Below are positions 46,010 to 59,009 of a stretch of DNA of 64,000 nucleotides, piece after piece. This DNA is from Chiridota heheva (Eukaryota; Echinodermata; Holothuroidea; Apodida; Chiridotidae): contig JAIGNY010000696.1 of assembly GCA_020152595.1 (NCBI GenBank), positions 665,001 to 729,000 on the forward strand, written 5' to 3'. Within the stretch, counting starts at the first letter, position 1, and each line of letters begins with the position of its first letter. The position numbers and the translations under genes were made by a program. The notes beneath the pieces are model-generated. The model saw only the letters and a list, made by a program, of their open reading frames with translations. It did not search any database and had not been told where the DNA came from.

Positions 46010-47896
46010 ACTTTGAAATGGCCATAACTTTAAAATGGCCATGACTTTAAAATGGTCATAACTTTCAACTGGCCATGACTTTCGAGTGGCCATAATTTTC
46101 AAATGGCCATAACTTTTAAATGGTCATAACTTTCAATTGGCCATAACTTTTCAATGGTCATAAGTTTCAAATGGTTATAACTTTTAAATGGTCATGATTT
46201 TTGAAAGGACCATGACGTTCAAATGGCCATAACTTTCAAATTGCCATAACTTTCAAATGGCCATAACTTTCAAATGGCCATAACTTCCAAATGGCCACAA
46301 CTTTCAAATAGCCATAACTTTCAAATGGCCATGATTTTCAAATGGCCATAACTTTCAAATTGTCATAATTTTCAAATGGCCATAACCTTCAAATGGTCAT
46401 AACTTTCTAATGGCCATAACTTTCAAATGGCCATAACTTTCAAATGGCCACAACTTTCAAATGGCCATGACTTTCAAATGGCCATGACTTTCAAATGGTC
46501 ATAACTTCCAAATGGCCATAACTTTCAAATTGCCATAACTTTCATAATGGCCATAACTTTCAAATGGCCATAACTTCTAGATGGCCACAACTTTCAAATG
46601 GCAATAACCTTTAAATGGTCATAACTTTCTAATGGCCATGACTTTCAAATGGCCATGACTTTCAAATGGTCATAACTTTCAAATGGTCATAACTTTCAAA
46701 TGGCCATAACTTTCAAATGGCCATAACTTTCTAATGGCCATAACTTTCAAATAGCCATAACTTTCAAATGGGCATGACTTTCAAATGGCCATGAATTTCA
46801 AATGGTCATGACATTCAAATGGCCATGACTTTTAAATAACCATAAATGGCCATAACCTTTAAATGGTCATAACTTTGTAATGGCCATGACTTTCAAATGG
46901 CCATAACTTTCAAATGGTCATAACTTTCAAATGGCTGTAATTTTCAAATGGCCATAACTTTCAAATGGCCATAACTTTGTAATGACCATAACTTTCTAAT
47001 GGCCATAACGTTCAAATGGCCATAATGTTCAAATGGCCATAACTTTCAAATGACCATGACTTTCAAATGGCCATGACTTTCAAATGGTCATGACATTCAA
47101 ATGGCCATGACTTTCAAACGGCCATGACTTTCAAATGGTAATTACTTTCAAATGGTCATAACTTTCAAATGGCCATAACTTTCAAATAACCATAAATGGC
47201 CATAACCTTTAAATGGTCATAACTTTCTAATGGCCATAACTTTCAAATGACATGATTTTTAAATGGCCATGACTTTCAAATGGTCATGACATTTAAATGG
47301 CCATGACTTTCAAATAACCATAAATGGCCATAACCTTTAAATGGTCATAACTTTCTAATGGCCATGACTTTCAGATGGTCATAACTTTCAAATGGTCATA
47401 ACTTTCAAATGGCTATAATTTTCAAATGGCCATAACTTTCAAATGGCCATAACCTTTAAATGGCCATAACTTTCTAATGGCCATAACTTTCAAATGGCCA
47501 TAACTTTCAAATGGCCATGACTTTTAAATGGCCATGACTTTCAAATGGTCATGACATTCAAATGGCCATGACTTTCAAATGGCCATGACTTTCAAATGGC
47601 CATGACTTTCAAATGGTAATTACTTTCAAATGGCCATGACTTTCAAGTGGCCATGACTTTCAAATGGCCATGACTTTCAAATGGCCATGACTTTTAAATA
47701 GCCATGACTTTCAAGTGGCCATGACTTTCAAATGGCCATGACTTTCAAATGGCCATGACTTTCAAATGGCCATGACTTTCAAATGACCATGACTTTCAAG
47801 TGGCCATGACTTTCAAATGGTCATAACTTTCAAATGGCCATGACTTTCAAATGGCCTTAACTTTCAAATGGGCATGACTTTCAAATGGGCATGACT
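46010..47896. repeat. 17 bp minisatellite ATGGCCATAACTTTCAA
   Basis: About 110 copies. The first half favours ATAACTTTCAA, the last quarter ATGACTTTCAA. Most units contain ATGGCCAT, which is its own reverse complement. At 17 bp the unit shifts frame each time, and stops are frequent, so no long frame arises. Confidence 0.96.
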
Positions 47897-48215
47897 TTTG
47901 ATTCCTTGGTCCAGTTTTGCTGAAATTGTGGATTTTCTGTGTCTTTCAATAAACAAACATGCAGACTAAATGTCATCAAAATCTGATTCTTAAGTGAATT
48001 AATCTAAAAAATATATACTGGGTGATTTGTGATATGACCCTGTATCATCAATGTATGGTTAGAAGTGGTCAAAAGATAAATTAGTTCTCAGTTTACTAAC
48101 CTCCCAAGTTGATGAGAATTATATTGCTTCATTTCACAAACAACCACCACATTTGAGAATTTAGTCAACTGTGCCTGGGTGAATCCTGGTATTGTTTTCA
48201 CTTTCAAACCTAGTT
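47897..48215. other. Unique DNA, no gene
   Basis: I see nothing supported here. Confidence 0.3.
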
Positions 48216-48280
48216 TTAGTCCTTACCGGTTGATTAATATCTACTTTAGTCCTTACCGGTTGATTAATATCTACTTTAGT
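48216..48280. repeat. Two-copy 30 bp direct repeat
   Basis: TTTAGTCCTTACCGGTTGAT followed by TAATATCTAC occurs twice in direct succession, and TTTAGTC starts a third. Confidence 0.85.
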
Positions 48281-49127
48281 CATAAACAAATGTTTTGATT
48301 CATTTTCCTTTTCAACCCCATCTGAATTATGGGTCACCTGCTGATTGTTTTTTCAACACTTGAAGAAGAAGAAAAGTTCTTAGCAGGAATATAGCTTCCC
48401 TGAAGAACAAATCTTTTAGACTCCAGACACCTTCTTGAACGTAGACAGTTTCCTATATCATGGAATTACTTTCCATTGGATGATAGGGCAATGTCACCAG
48501 TGGACATCTCAATGTGTCATCTTTAATGATCACATCTCTAAGAAAAGACACAAATCATCTCAAAAGAAAGTTCTAAGTGTTCTACTTTGATCAAATAATC
48601 AAGACAATTTACTTCTCTCAAGAATAATCCAAACAAATACAGATGACGAACTGTTTTCCCCAGGTGTCTTGTGGCATTAAGCCAAGATATCTTGTGAATT
48701 CTACAGAATAAATATATATATATATATGATATGATATATGGAACTTATATGGCAGATTTTCTAGTTTAAAGAACTATTCAAATGCGCTCTACAACTAACT
48801 GACTACTTCTCCGGCTGCCTATGGGCGCACATCAACTTAGTACTTGAAAGGAAAAGTGAATGAACACCGCGTTTTTATGTTTTCCTTCTCAAATAGTGTT
48901 CAGAGAACCAGGCAGGGGTAACTCTCCTGCCATTGGGACTGACAGCTTAACGTCCCTTCCGAAGGATGGTGTGTACCATTCAACCATTGTCACTTTTGTC
49001 AACAGCTGAATTAGGAGTAGGAGCTGCAGACGAAATGCTTCCGCTTCGTCTCTTCATCTGCATGCATTCTCTGTCTGAAGGACATTTGTTACCAAAGAGC
49101 AGAGATAAACAACAATGTATTTAAAAA
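48281..49127. other. Unique DNA, no gene; possible old transposon end
   Basis: A TATATATATA run lies near 48713-48727. 'ctcctgccattggga' and 'acgtcccttccgaaggat' near 48928-48967 look like parts of a dispersed repeat, but there is no second copy in the window to prove it. Confidence 0.3.
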
Positions 49128-49500
49128 TTCAAGGCAATAGCTAGTGATGGTATTCAAGGCAATAGCTAGTGATGGTATCAAGGCAATAGCTAGTGATGGT
49201 ATTCAAGGCAGTAGCTAGTGATGGTATCAAGGCAATAGCTAGTGATGGTATTCATGGCATTAGCTAGTGATGGTATTCAAGGCAATAGCTAGTGATGGTA
49301 TTCAAGGCAATAGCTAGTGATGGTATTCAAGGCAATAGCTAGTGATGGTATTCACGGCAATAGCTAGTGATGGTATCAAGGCAATAGCTAGTGATGGTAT
49401 TCATGGCAATAGCTAGTAATGGTATTTATGGCAATAGCTAGTGATGGTATTCTAGGCAATAGCTAGTGATGGTATTCAAGACAATAGGTAGTGATGGTAT
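49128..49500. repeat. 25 bp minisatellite
   Basis: The unit is AAGGCAATAGCTAGTGATGG plus TATTC, about 16 copies with 24 bp variants lacking one T. Confidence 0.95.
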
Positions 49501-49904
49501 TTAGGTGAGGTGAGGAGAAATTCTTTCACAATTTATTATAATTTGCCTTTGGCTCAAGAAATGAACTCTAGACTCACATACACCCCACTATTTTTGAGTT
49601 AGGTACAGCCCTGCTGAAAGAACTGGCACTACCTAAGTGAGGTGGTGGTTTATGTTCCCAACAAAACATCTGTAGCTCTCAGAAATTTGGACTTATTTCT
49701 TCTGGTATCATAGACAGTTCTCCTAACAAATGTTTTGCACTCATCCACCAGCAAATGAATCCTTTGCATTCTTACATCATAAATTTTTTCCACAAAGTCA
49801 AGTATCATGCTGACAAAGAATGGGAAAGATAATTACAGCATTATGTTTCTGCATACTAACAGGGATGATTTTAGCTCTGGTAATTCTTTAGCTATTATTT
49901 TGTG
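49501..49904. other. Unique DNA, no gene
   Basis: I see nothing supported here. Confidence 0.3.
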
Positions 49905-50247
49905 TGTTGAAGAAAAAAAACATCTCCATCAGTGATAAAAACACATCTTTATCAGCGAAAAGAAATTATACCAGTGAAATTAAAAAACAACTCTATCAGC
50001 GGAAAAAAAATTAAGAAATATCTCCATCAGTATAAAAATCATCTCTATCAGTGAAATTTAAAAAAAGGAAAATAAAAAATATCTTCTATCAGAAAAAACA
50101 AAAAACATCTTCATTGGATGAATAAACATCATTGGATGAATAAACATCATTGGATGAATAAACATATTCATTGGATATTGTTTGATCTTTTCCTTATTGA
50201 TGATGGTTATTTTTATCTATTATTATAAGATAGCATCTTCATTGGAT
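49905..50247. repeat. Degenerate CATCTTTATCAG repeat, left (inverted) half
   Basis: Units such as CATCTCTATCAGTGAAATT are separated by A-rich stretches. CATTGGATGAATAAA occurs three to four times at about 50112-50178. These are the reverse complement of the units to the right of 50260. Confidence 0.75.
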
Positions 50248-50259
50248 AAGATCCAATGA
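50239..50259. repeat. Perfect 9 bp palindrome at the array inversion point
   Basis: TCATTGGAT and ATCCAATGA are separated by AAG. To its left the array runs as CATC, to its right as GATG. Confidence 0.85.
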
Positions 50260-51420
50260 CTATATGGTTATACATTATCTGATGAAGATGGTTAGTTGAT
50301 CCAATGAAGATGGCTATTTGATTTAATGAAGATGGGTATTTTATCTAATGAAGATGCCTATTTGATCCAGTGAAGATGGTCATTTTATTTGATGAAGATG
50401 CTTATTTGATCCAATGAAAATGCTTATTTGATCCAATGAAGATGGTTATTTGACCCAATGAAGATGGTTATATCATCTGATGAAGATGGTTATTTTATCT
50501 GATGAAGTTACTTATTTTATCTGATGAAGATGGTTATTTGATCCAGTGAAGATGGTTATTTTATCCAATGAAGATGGTTATTTTATCCAATGAAGATGGT
50601 TATATCATCTGATGAAGATGGTTATATCATCTGATGAAGATGGTTATTTTATCTGATGAAAATGCTTATTTTCTCAGATGAAAATAGTAATTTAAGTGAT
50701 AAAGATGGTTCTTTCCCTGATAAAGATGAGTATTTTATCAATGAAGGTGCTTGCTTTTGGGTATGGGGGGTATTCAAGACAGTGAAGTTTTATTGATGAA
50801 GTTGGCTCCTGTCTCTGATGAACATCTTTATTTTATCCAATGAAAATGCTTGTCTGATGAAGATGATTATTGACACTTAAGATGGAATTTAGTTCCTCAT
50901 GACATTTTTTGTTTTACATTGATGAAGATAGTTATTTGATAAAGATGGGTTATTTTCTCTGATAAAGTAGTTATCTATTTGATGAAGTTTGTAATTTACA
51001 CTAAAGATGGATACTTTTAGTTAATCATGAAGATGGGGTTGCCACGAATAAAAATGTTTATTTTCTTCTATAAAGATGGATATTTTCATTGGGGCAGATG
51101 GATATTTTACTTATGGTGATGGTTTTACTAGTGAAGATGCTTATTTTCTTTGATGAAGATATTTATTTTCACTCAAGAAGATGAGTCAGTTTTTTCAGCT
51201 ACTCACGAAGGGTTTTCACTGATGAAGATATTTATCTGCTCTGCTGAAGATGGTTGTCACTGGGGCAGATGGATATCTTCAGTAATGATGATAGTTACTA
51301 TATCTGATGAAGATATTTTGGAGAATTTCACTGAATATGGATTTTATTGATAGGTGTCTATTTTTAATATTTTCTCTCATGGAGATGTTCATTGTCACTG
51401 ATGAAGTTTATTATTTTGAT
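50260..51420. repeat. Degenerate GATGAAGATGGTTATTT repeat, right half
   Basis: Units of about 21-25 bp: GATGAAGATGGTTATTTGAT with CCAAT or CTGAT endings. Regular from 50270 to 50690, increasingly diverged towards 51420 (GATAAAGATGG, ACTCAAGAAGATG). Confidence 0.85.
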
Positions 51421-51436
51421 AATGAAGACATTCAAT

Positions 51437-51632
51437 AATTTTGCTGATTAAGATGACCATTTTGCTGATTAAAATGACCATTTTGCTGATTAAGATGACC
51501 ATTTTACTGATTAAGATGACCATTTTGCTGATTAAGATGACCATTTTGCTGATTAAGATGACCATTTTGCTGATTAAGATGACCATTTTGCTGATTAAGA
51601 TGACCATTTTGCTGATTAAGATGACCATTTTC
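51437..51632. repeat. 21 bp minisatellite
   Basis: The unit is TTTGCTGATTAAGATGACCA plus T, nine near-identical copies. It is seven codons long, so one frame is open on each strand. It may have grown out of the GATGAAGATG repeat next to it. Confidence 0.95.
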
Positions 51633-51699
51633 AAATGTTTGCGGAGGTTACATTTTGAAATAAAAGATGAAATTACATATCGGATAATGGTTTATTTTA

Positions 51700-53456
51700 T
51701 TGGTGAGCATGCGAAGCATAATGTGAACCTATGTAATGGCGATTCCGTCCATCCGTCCATCCACAGTTTTGCCTAAGATTTCCTCAGAAACGTTAAAGTT
51801 TTTTGATAATTCTCAGATAATGTTAGTTTTTTCAGAGTTCCTCAGGAAAGTTAAAAGTTTCTTCAGATATCCTATGGAAGGCTGGAATTTCCTTACTACA
51901 TGTTAAAGTTTTCCAGAGACTCTTAGACAGGTTGAAGATTAGATGCCCTATGGGACATGGATGGGGGCAATACAGGACATAAAAAGAATACATACCATGT
52001 GGTATCACCAAGGGCTATATCAGACATGATTATTTGACTCCGCATTTTTCTTATTCAACAGGTCATTTGCATATAGGTTATTATAACTGACAGACTTTTA
52101 TAAATAGTGTGCTCAATCAGGGACTTTTAAGAGCTAGGACAAGACTTCTTATGGGGCCTATGGGATGTCATATGGGACATGGGGGTGGAATGCCATGTGG
52201 TACATTGGGTGGGATGCCATGTGGAAGAGGGTGGGATGCCATGTAGGATATATGATGGAATGCCATACAAGACATGGGTGGAATGCCATGGAATGGGATG
52301 TCATGTGGGACATGGGATGTCATGTGGGACATGGGATGTCATGTGGGACATGGAGTGGGATGCTTTGTGGAACATGGGGGGATGCCAAGAGTAACACAGT
52401 GTGACATAGGTTGGGATGCCATGTGTGACATAGAGTAGGAGGCTATGGGGACATGTATGGGATGTGGGACAAAATAGGATGTCATTGGGACATTGGGAGG
52501 GATATCATGTGGAACATATGGTGGGATCTAATGTAGGACATAAGATGGGATGCCATGGGGGACATAGGGAGAGATGTCATGTGGGAAATAGAGAGAGAGG
52601 CCATATGGGACACAGGGAGGGATGCCATGTGGGACACAGGAAGGGATGCCATGTGGGACACAGGGAGGGATGCCATGTGGGACACATGGAGGGATGCCAT
52701 GTGGGAAACAGGGAGGAATGCCATGTGGGGACACAGGGAGGGATGCCATGTGGGACACGGAGGGATGCCAAGTGAAACATGGTTAGAATAATGTGGGACA
52801 TAAGATGGGATCCATGTGGGTCGTAGGGTGGGATGTTATGTGGGACATATGGTGGAATGCCATGTGGGACATATGGTGGAATGCCATGTGGGACATGGTA
52901 GAATGCCATGTGGGACATATGGTGGAATGCCATGTGGGACATACTGTATGGTAGAATGCGATGTGGGAGATATGGTGGAATGCCATGTGGGACAAAAAAT
53001 GGGATGGGATGGGACATGGGGTGGGTGGGATTCTGTGTGGTAGATATGGTGGTATGCCATGTGGGACATGGTGGAATGCCATGTGGGACATACTGTATGG
53101 TGGAATGCCATGTGGGAGATATGGTGGAATGCCATGTGGAAGATATGGTGCAATCCCAAGTGGAAGATATGGTGGAATGCCATGTGGGACAAGAGATATG
53201 GGATGGGATGTCATGTGGGACATGGGGTGGGATGCCATGTAGGAGATATGGTGGAATGCCATGTGGAACAAGGGATGGGATGTCATGTGGGATGTAGGGT
53301 GGGATGTCATGTGGGACATGGGGTGGGATGCCATGTGGGACATGGGATGCCATGTGGGACTTAGTGTGAGATGCCATTTTCATAATTGGCTGGGTCATAT
53401 GATATGGGTGTCAATTTACATGGGCATGTGAACCATGGCAGTATTAACATTCCTAG
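51700..53456. mobile_element. Dispersed element B with an internal 24 bp array
   Basis: It has the same order as element A: head GCATGCGAAGCATAATG with 'cctatgtaatggcgatt', leader with TTTCTTCAGATATCC, 'gatgggggcaata', 'atttgcatataggttatta', then the array and the tail 'gggtcatatgatatgggtgt' with GCATGTGAACC at 53424. It is shorter than A and lacks the nested 268 bp duplication. No coding capacity. Confidence 0.7.
52150..53374. repeat. 24 bp minisatellite inside element B
   Basis: The unit is GGGATGCCATGTGGGACACA plus GGGA in the first part, and GGTGGAATGCCATGTGGGAC variants after 52840. Long frames on both strands (up to 273 codons, minus) come from the eight-codon period and are not genes. 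Confidence 0.93.
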
Positions 53457-54280
53457 TTTGTTCTTTCTTTAAAGTTTCTGATCAAGTGTTTTGTGTTTTT
53501 TGTGAATAATTTGAAGAAAAAACTGTTGTATGATGTCAATAATCTCCATGTGTTATTAAAGGTCTTATAACAGGACCTCTAAGTTGTGAGCAAGAGTTTC
53601 AAACCCAGGAGTGTATAACATTCTCTATTAATAGAATATGAAGATGACATACTGAAGGTGCTTGTTTATGAATGTTAACATGACAGTTGTTTGTAGTTTA
53701 GACCTGGGAGTCATTTAATAGCTGTCTGTTAGCTGGTTTGTCAGGGTAGTTGCAAATAGGTTATCTTGTCCGCTGACTCCCAATAAATCATTCATTTTAA
53801 GAACCACATCAATCACAAGTGGTGATAAAGAGATAGGTAAGGATCATCCACTTCAAAATGGTGAAATTCAGCAGTAAAAATCTGAGAGAGGAATTGACCT
53901 TTTTGGGTCATGTATTTTAGATAAGAGTTTTCTGATTGTGTCAAAACTTTTTCCATGGTCAATTATGCAGTGAAGTGTTTTATATGACTCTCATCTTTGG
54001 TGATAAGATTGAGAACAAAATTGGTTTATGTGTGTGTGGGTTAGTTGGTGGAGAATGTTGCAAAGTGTGTTTGATTCCCATAAGGAGGAATTTATCATTA
54101 CAGTTACATGAGCATAAAATAAAGCGTTTGGTGACACATGATATGCAGCTGTCTTTAATACAGGTTTTTCAATCAACATATTGATCTGAAATAGACATTC
54201 TTGAATTGAGATCATATTCAGAGTACATTGTATCTAGTCTGGCCTCTGAAATCATATTTAAATGAAATGTCTACTTCCAC
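53457..54280. other. Unique DNA, no gene
   Basis: Overlapping open frames near 53936-54215 on both strands show no recognisable domain. Confidence 0.3.
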
Positions 54281-54283
54281 TCA

Positions 54284-54575
54284 CTTCAATCAATCAATAT
54301 ATCAATCAATCAATCTATCAATCAGTTATCAATCACTGGCATTAGAAGACCCCCTAATCCAAACAGAAAAGGGTTCTAAGCTGATGTCATTAATTCTGAT
54401 GATACACCAGAGTTGTAATCAAGTCATATTTTGTCAAGTCACAAGTCACTTGTTGGCAAATCAAGTCAAGTCACAAGTCATTTACTCACAAATCAAGCCA
54501 AGTCACAAGTCATTTGCTCACAAATCAAGTCAAGTCACAAGTCATTTTTCGTCAAGTCACAAGACAAGTCAGAAT
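54284..54575. repeat. ATCA microsatellite and short AAGTCACAAGTC repeat
   Basis: ATCAATCA runs lie at 54284-54335. From about 54420 to 54570, three to four copies of CAAGTCACAAGTCATTTGCT with CACAAATCAAGT follow. A related AAGTCACAAGTC cluster is at 56935-57030, same orientation. Confidence 0.8.
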
Positions 54576-54779
54576 TTTAAACTAAAGGCATTTGCAATTT
54601 TCTGCTATGGTATAGCTTAATGCAATTTTATGAAAGCTAGTCTACAATGATTACAGAAGAAAAATATAGAAATTACAATTTAAAACATTTAATGATCTAT
54701 AGACATGCAATTTATATATTAGTAGAAAGAGTATAAAACAGCAGATCAGTGTTTGTTTGAAAACAAGTTTTAAATTTGT

Positions 54780-55690
54780 ACAAAATGTGTGATGTATGAC
54801 TGGGCTGCTGGGCAGGCAGATCAAAATCTTTATGCAAATCTTTTAATTTCCTCCTAAATCTCAGTCACTGAAATGATGGGAGTTCATTCGTGCTAGAATT
54901 TGATTGGGAGCATGACAAAAACTTTAAACTTTAAGTCAGAACTTGCTGCACTACTTAAAGTAACTTGCTGCTCCACTTAAAGTAACTTGCTGCACCACTT
55001 AAAGTAAATTGCTGCACCACTTAAAGTAACTTGCTGCACCACTTAAAGTAAATTGCTGCACCACTTAAAGTAAATTGCTGCACCACTTAAAGTAACCTGC
55101 TGCACCACTTAAAGTAACTTGCTGCACCACTTAAAGTAAATTGCTGCACCACTTAAAGTAACTTGCTGCACCACTTAAAGTAAATTGCTGCACCACTTAA
55201 AGTAAATTGCTGCACCACTTAAAGTAACTTGCTGCACCACTTAAAGTAACTTACTGCACCACTTAAAGTAAATTGCTGCACCACGTAAAGTAACTTGCTG
55301 CACCACTTAAAGTAAATTGCTGCACCACCTAAAGTAAATTGCTGCACCACTTAAAGTAACTTGCTGCACCACTTAAAGTAACTTGCTGCACCCCTTAAAG
55401 TAACTTACTGCACCCCTTAAAGTAACTTGCTGCACCACTTAAAGTAACTTACTGCACCCCTAAAGTAACTTGCTGCACCACTTAAAGTAACTTGCTGCAC
55501 CACTTAAAGTAACTTGCTGCACCACTTAAAGAATTATGATAGACACTTAAAACAAAGGATTTACAAAAACAAATACCAAGGTTGCCCTATAATACATTAC
55601 AAAATTTGCATAAAAAATGCAAATTACTGCCTGAGATTTAAAATGGTCAATGTCTAACTGAAGTTAATGAAATATTGTGCTACTATGGTA
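54780..55690. repeat. Dispersed repeat carrying an expanded 22 bp array
   Basis: The flanks 54780-54948 and 55530-55690 match the array-poor copy at 31839-32175 in order and orientation. The inner array occupies the place of a single GCTGCACCC unit of that copy. Confidence 0.75.
54943..55530. repeat. 22 bp minisatellite CTGCACCACTTAAAGTAACT
   Basis: The unit is the 20 bases named plus TG, about 26 copies. AAATTG and AACTTG endings alternate irregularly, and three consecutive units near 55390-55450 have CACCCCT in place of CACCACT. Confidence 0.96.
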
Positions 55691-56934
55691 GGTCTTGATA
55701 TATTGTACAGTAATGTTGCTCTGTTGCCGCTATGTACACGCTTTCTGTTAGCTGACAAGTTTCATAACTATCCTAAACAATTACAAGAAAAACCTCTGTT
55801 ATTTATAACATAAACCATGAAGACAGATGTCAGTCCTTGCGGTGGATTGTTTCTGACGCCATGCATAATCATCCATTGCTATAATGAGAAGAAGCTGCAT
55901 CACTTGTACGTTGATGGTGAGCTCATTAAGAACTGAAGAAAGCCATAGCAATGAATTGTATTAATACTTTTGTTTATATCTCACCTAGACCCATTTAATT
56001 TAAAAGCGTTTGATCTATTTTAGCTCTCTTGCTTCAAACTTTCCTTGGTATAATATTAACTGATGACTTCTAAAACAGCATATATGACATAAACGTGATT
56101 AACAGAAGAAAATATATGTAAAGACAAAAAACGATTTATTTACTGTGGTAAATGACTTATATAGCCTAAGGATGCACTCATTTCTTCTAAAAGTGTATGT
56201 GGGGGAGTGGGGTACAAAAATATGATGCAGACTACTGTGAAATGAGAGAATTTTCTGTACACCTGCCCAAAAATACCTTTTTTTATGCTCATAAGTTTAT
56301 GCACTCAAAAACCAATCAGCGGTTGATTCATGTAAGCCATTTTCAATTGTAGGAACCTGGTACAACGTTTCCCCCATACCACTTTCATGTCACAGTCTGT
56401 TTATAGGACATATAAACTGTTGCGATGCAAAACATATATTTGTCAGCATCTTCTTGTTCAGCCTAGGAGGTATATAGATGTAATGATGAAGCATGTATGA
56501 GGCATCATTTTCTTGACGTTCCCAATTTCCTTCAAGTTCAACATTGGAAATGGAAAAGGGTGAGAAATTGAGGAAGGAAATAATCAAGAAAAATACACTT
56601 AATACCTCTTATAAAGCTGAATTGTTTCTACAGCTTTGTCCAATATTGTAACTAGAGTTTGCACGCTTACAAAAGTATCGATTCTCTAACCTATTTATTT
56701 CATTCTATAAGTTCCCTAAAACCCTTCGCATCTTTCGATACCTTCAAATGCAGTAAGCCTATGTTCTTATTGTATACGAATTGTATTTTATAAAGATTCT
56801 TGCAATGGAAGGATACAGGGTATATGCGTCCAGTTTGTGTTGCAATATATACAATTAAAAATATCTACAACTTCTTTAGTTTCTTCAAAGCCATTATTCA
56901 GTTTTCAGTTTTTTGTTAAAATGCTTAATGTTGA
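55691..56934. other. AT-rich DNA, no gene
   Basis: I see no tandem repeat or exon with support. Confidence 0.3.
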
Positions 56935-57080
56935 CAAGTCAAATTTTGTCAAGTCAAGTCACAAATCATTTGTTCGCAATTAAGTGAAGTCACAAGTCAT
57001 TTGTTTGCAAGTCAAGTCACAAGTCAAAAAAATGTGACTCGAGTTGTTCTCGAGTTCAAGTCAGTTACTCGCATCAACAA
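56935..57080. repeat. Second AAGTCACAAGTC cluster
   Basis: AAGTCAAGTCACAAATCATT, 'gaagtcacaagtcatttg' and 'caagtcacaagtc' follow closely, ending in GACTCGAGTTGTTCTCGAGT, which contains two CTCGAG sites. It is related to 54420-54570. Confidence 0.7.
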
Positions 57081-58376
57081 CTCTGCGATATGTTTGCTCG
57101 AATTGGTGAAAATTGTTTCGTAAAAAAAATGTCAAAGAACTGAGTTAGTTACTTTAATCTCACTTCATGCAGATCTGGCAAAATAAACTTTGGTGAAATA
57201 CACTTAAACAGAATGATTTTGAAGAGCTATACATAAGATTTGAAGCATCTTTCAATCATTTTGGTGATATCTGCCTTCTTGGGAACCTCTCTTTATAGCT
57301 CATTAGCAACTTGCAATGATCAAGTCCTTCACGTTCCTTCACTGGCATTTTATGTATCTGTCTTAATTGCTTGTACAAGTACAAAATGTGTAGACGATTT
57401 AATATGTGTTAAAAGTCGTGAAGTTGACCGCATCACTTCACCACCATACCATGTTGATCAGTCACAAGTGCTAAGTGAAGTCGTTATTCAAAATGTGTGT
57501 CATTTAGGAGTCGGCTAGGCTGTTGATTTGGGGCCTCCAAGAGCCTCTTAAACTTACCCGCAAATAAGTAATGATGAGAATTTTGTCAGTTTTTCTCTGT
57601 ATCCGAGTCAAAAGAGAGGATAAGACCTGTGTTTATATCAGCTCATTTATCATCCTTGGAGGGAACTTGAGAATCAATAATGTGAGGAGATATATGGAGG
57701 AATAATTCATGAGGTTTAGCAGCTGACCGGTCAATTCTCTAAAGGCTGTATTTATTGTTACAGATGACCAGCAAGGTCTCCAATTGCATGGGTGTAACTG
57801 AATACAGAGATTAATCCAGTTTGGTTTAATTCAGTGGTTTTTGATATTATGATTTTTTTTTTTTTAATCTGTATATCACTAATTTTGCATGTGTTGAAAA
57901 ATCCTTAAAGGTATATGGACAGGGACAGGTAGTGATTTTGCCATAAATATGTTCCATTTAATATTCTGAACATTTCATGAACATACATCTATCAGAAATT
58001 TACACTCGTTTCTAAGATATTCATAAAAAATTAAAAATTAATAACTTACAGTGTCACTGTGTTGCATTGACCTAGGCTACTTCAAAACATCAGTTTCATT
58101 GAGAATATTGCTTAATTAGCAATATGCTTACTATTTTAGGACATTTTCTCGTGCATATTGACTCAAGTTCTGATCCATCATTTCTTTATGATTGGCGAAC
58201 TCGACTTGTTATGTTAGGCTGTAAATATTACTGTACGGTACATTGTAATTTTCACATAACGTTAGCGTTGTACTGTCCTATCCTTACCTCACGAAAAAAC
58301 CAATACATCATGAGCGTATGTTTGGAGACCTAAAAATAAACCGGATTTTTCACATAGTGGGATGGATTTAGTAAGA
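57081..58376. other. AT-rich DNA, no supported gene
   Basis: A 93-codon open frame (57237-57518) begins after a stop with no ATG and starts hydrophobic. I find no splice borders or family. A T-run lies near 57853-57866. No gene is called. Confidence 0.3.
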
Positions 58377-58377
58377 A

Positions 58378-58866
58378 AGTGTTTGTGGTGAGTGTTTATG
58401 AAGGGCATTTGTATCAATTTATGCAAAATGTTTGTGGTTAGTGTTTATGAAGGACATTTGTATCAATTTAGGCAAAGTGTTTGTGGCGTGTGTTTATGAG
58501 AGCATTTGTATCAATTTTTGAAGAGTATTTGTGGTGTGTCTTTATGAAGGGCATTTGTATTAATTTATGCAAAGTGTTTGTGGTGAATGTTCATGAAGGG
58601 CATTTGTATCAATTTATAAAGTGTTTGTGGTGAATGTTTATGAAGGGCATTTGTATCAATTTATAAAGTGTTTGTGGTGAATGTTTATGATGGGCATTTG
58701 TATCAATTTCTGCAAAGTGTTTGTGGTGAGTGTTTATAAAGGGCATTTGTATCAATTTAGGCAAAGTGTTTGTGTGAGTGTTTATGAAGGGCATTTGCAT
58801 CAATTTATGCAGTGTTTGTGGTGTGTGCTTATGAAGGGCATTTGTATTAATTTATGCAAAGTGGTT
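58378..58866. repeat. About 49 bp minisatellite
   Basis: The unit is GTTTATGAAGGGCATTTGTA, then TCAATTTATGCAAAGTGTTT, then GTGGTGAGT. About ten copies, several lacking the TGCAA stretch (near 58615 and 58660). Confidence 0.93.
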
Positions 58867-59009
58867 GCTACCCTCCATGTATTTTTAAGATTTAATTTTA
58901 TTCACTTCGGAAACAAAAATATTATTTTCAAAATTTAACCATGTCCTTCTAAAAATGTAGATGTCTTTTTTAGTAGGTTATGTTCAACTCTAGACCTTTA
59001 GAGGTACAC

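Noticed and set aside
52577-53398. 273-codon minus-strand frame rich in His/Pro
   Set aside because: By-product of the 24 bp (eight-codon) array in element B; several overlapping frames are equally open.
57237-57518. Small secreted protein with a hydrophobic start
   Set aside because: There is no ATG at the start and no splice borders. The frame begins right after a stop.
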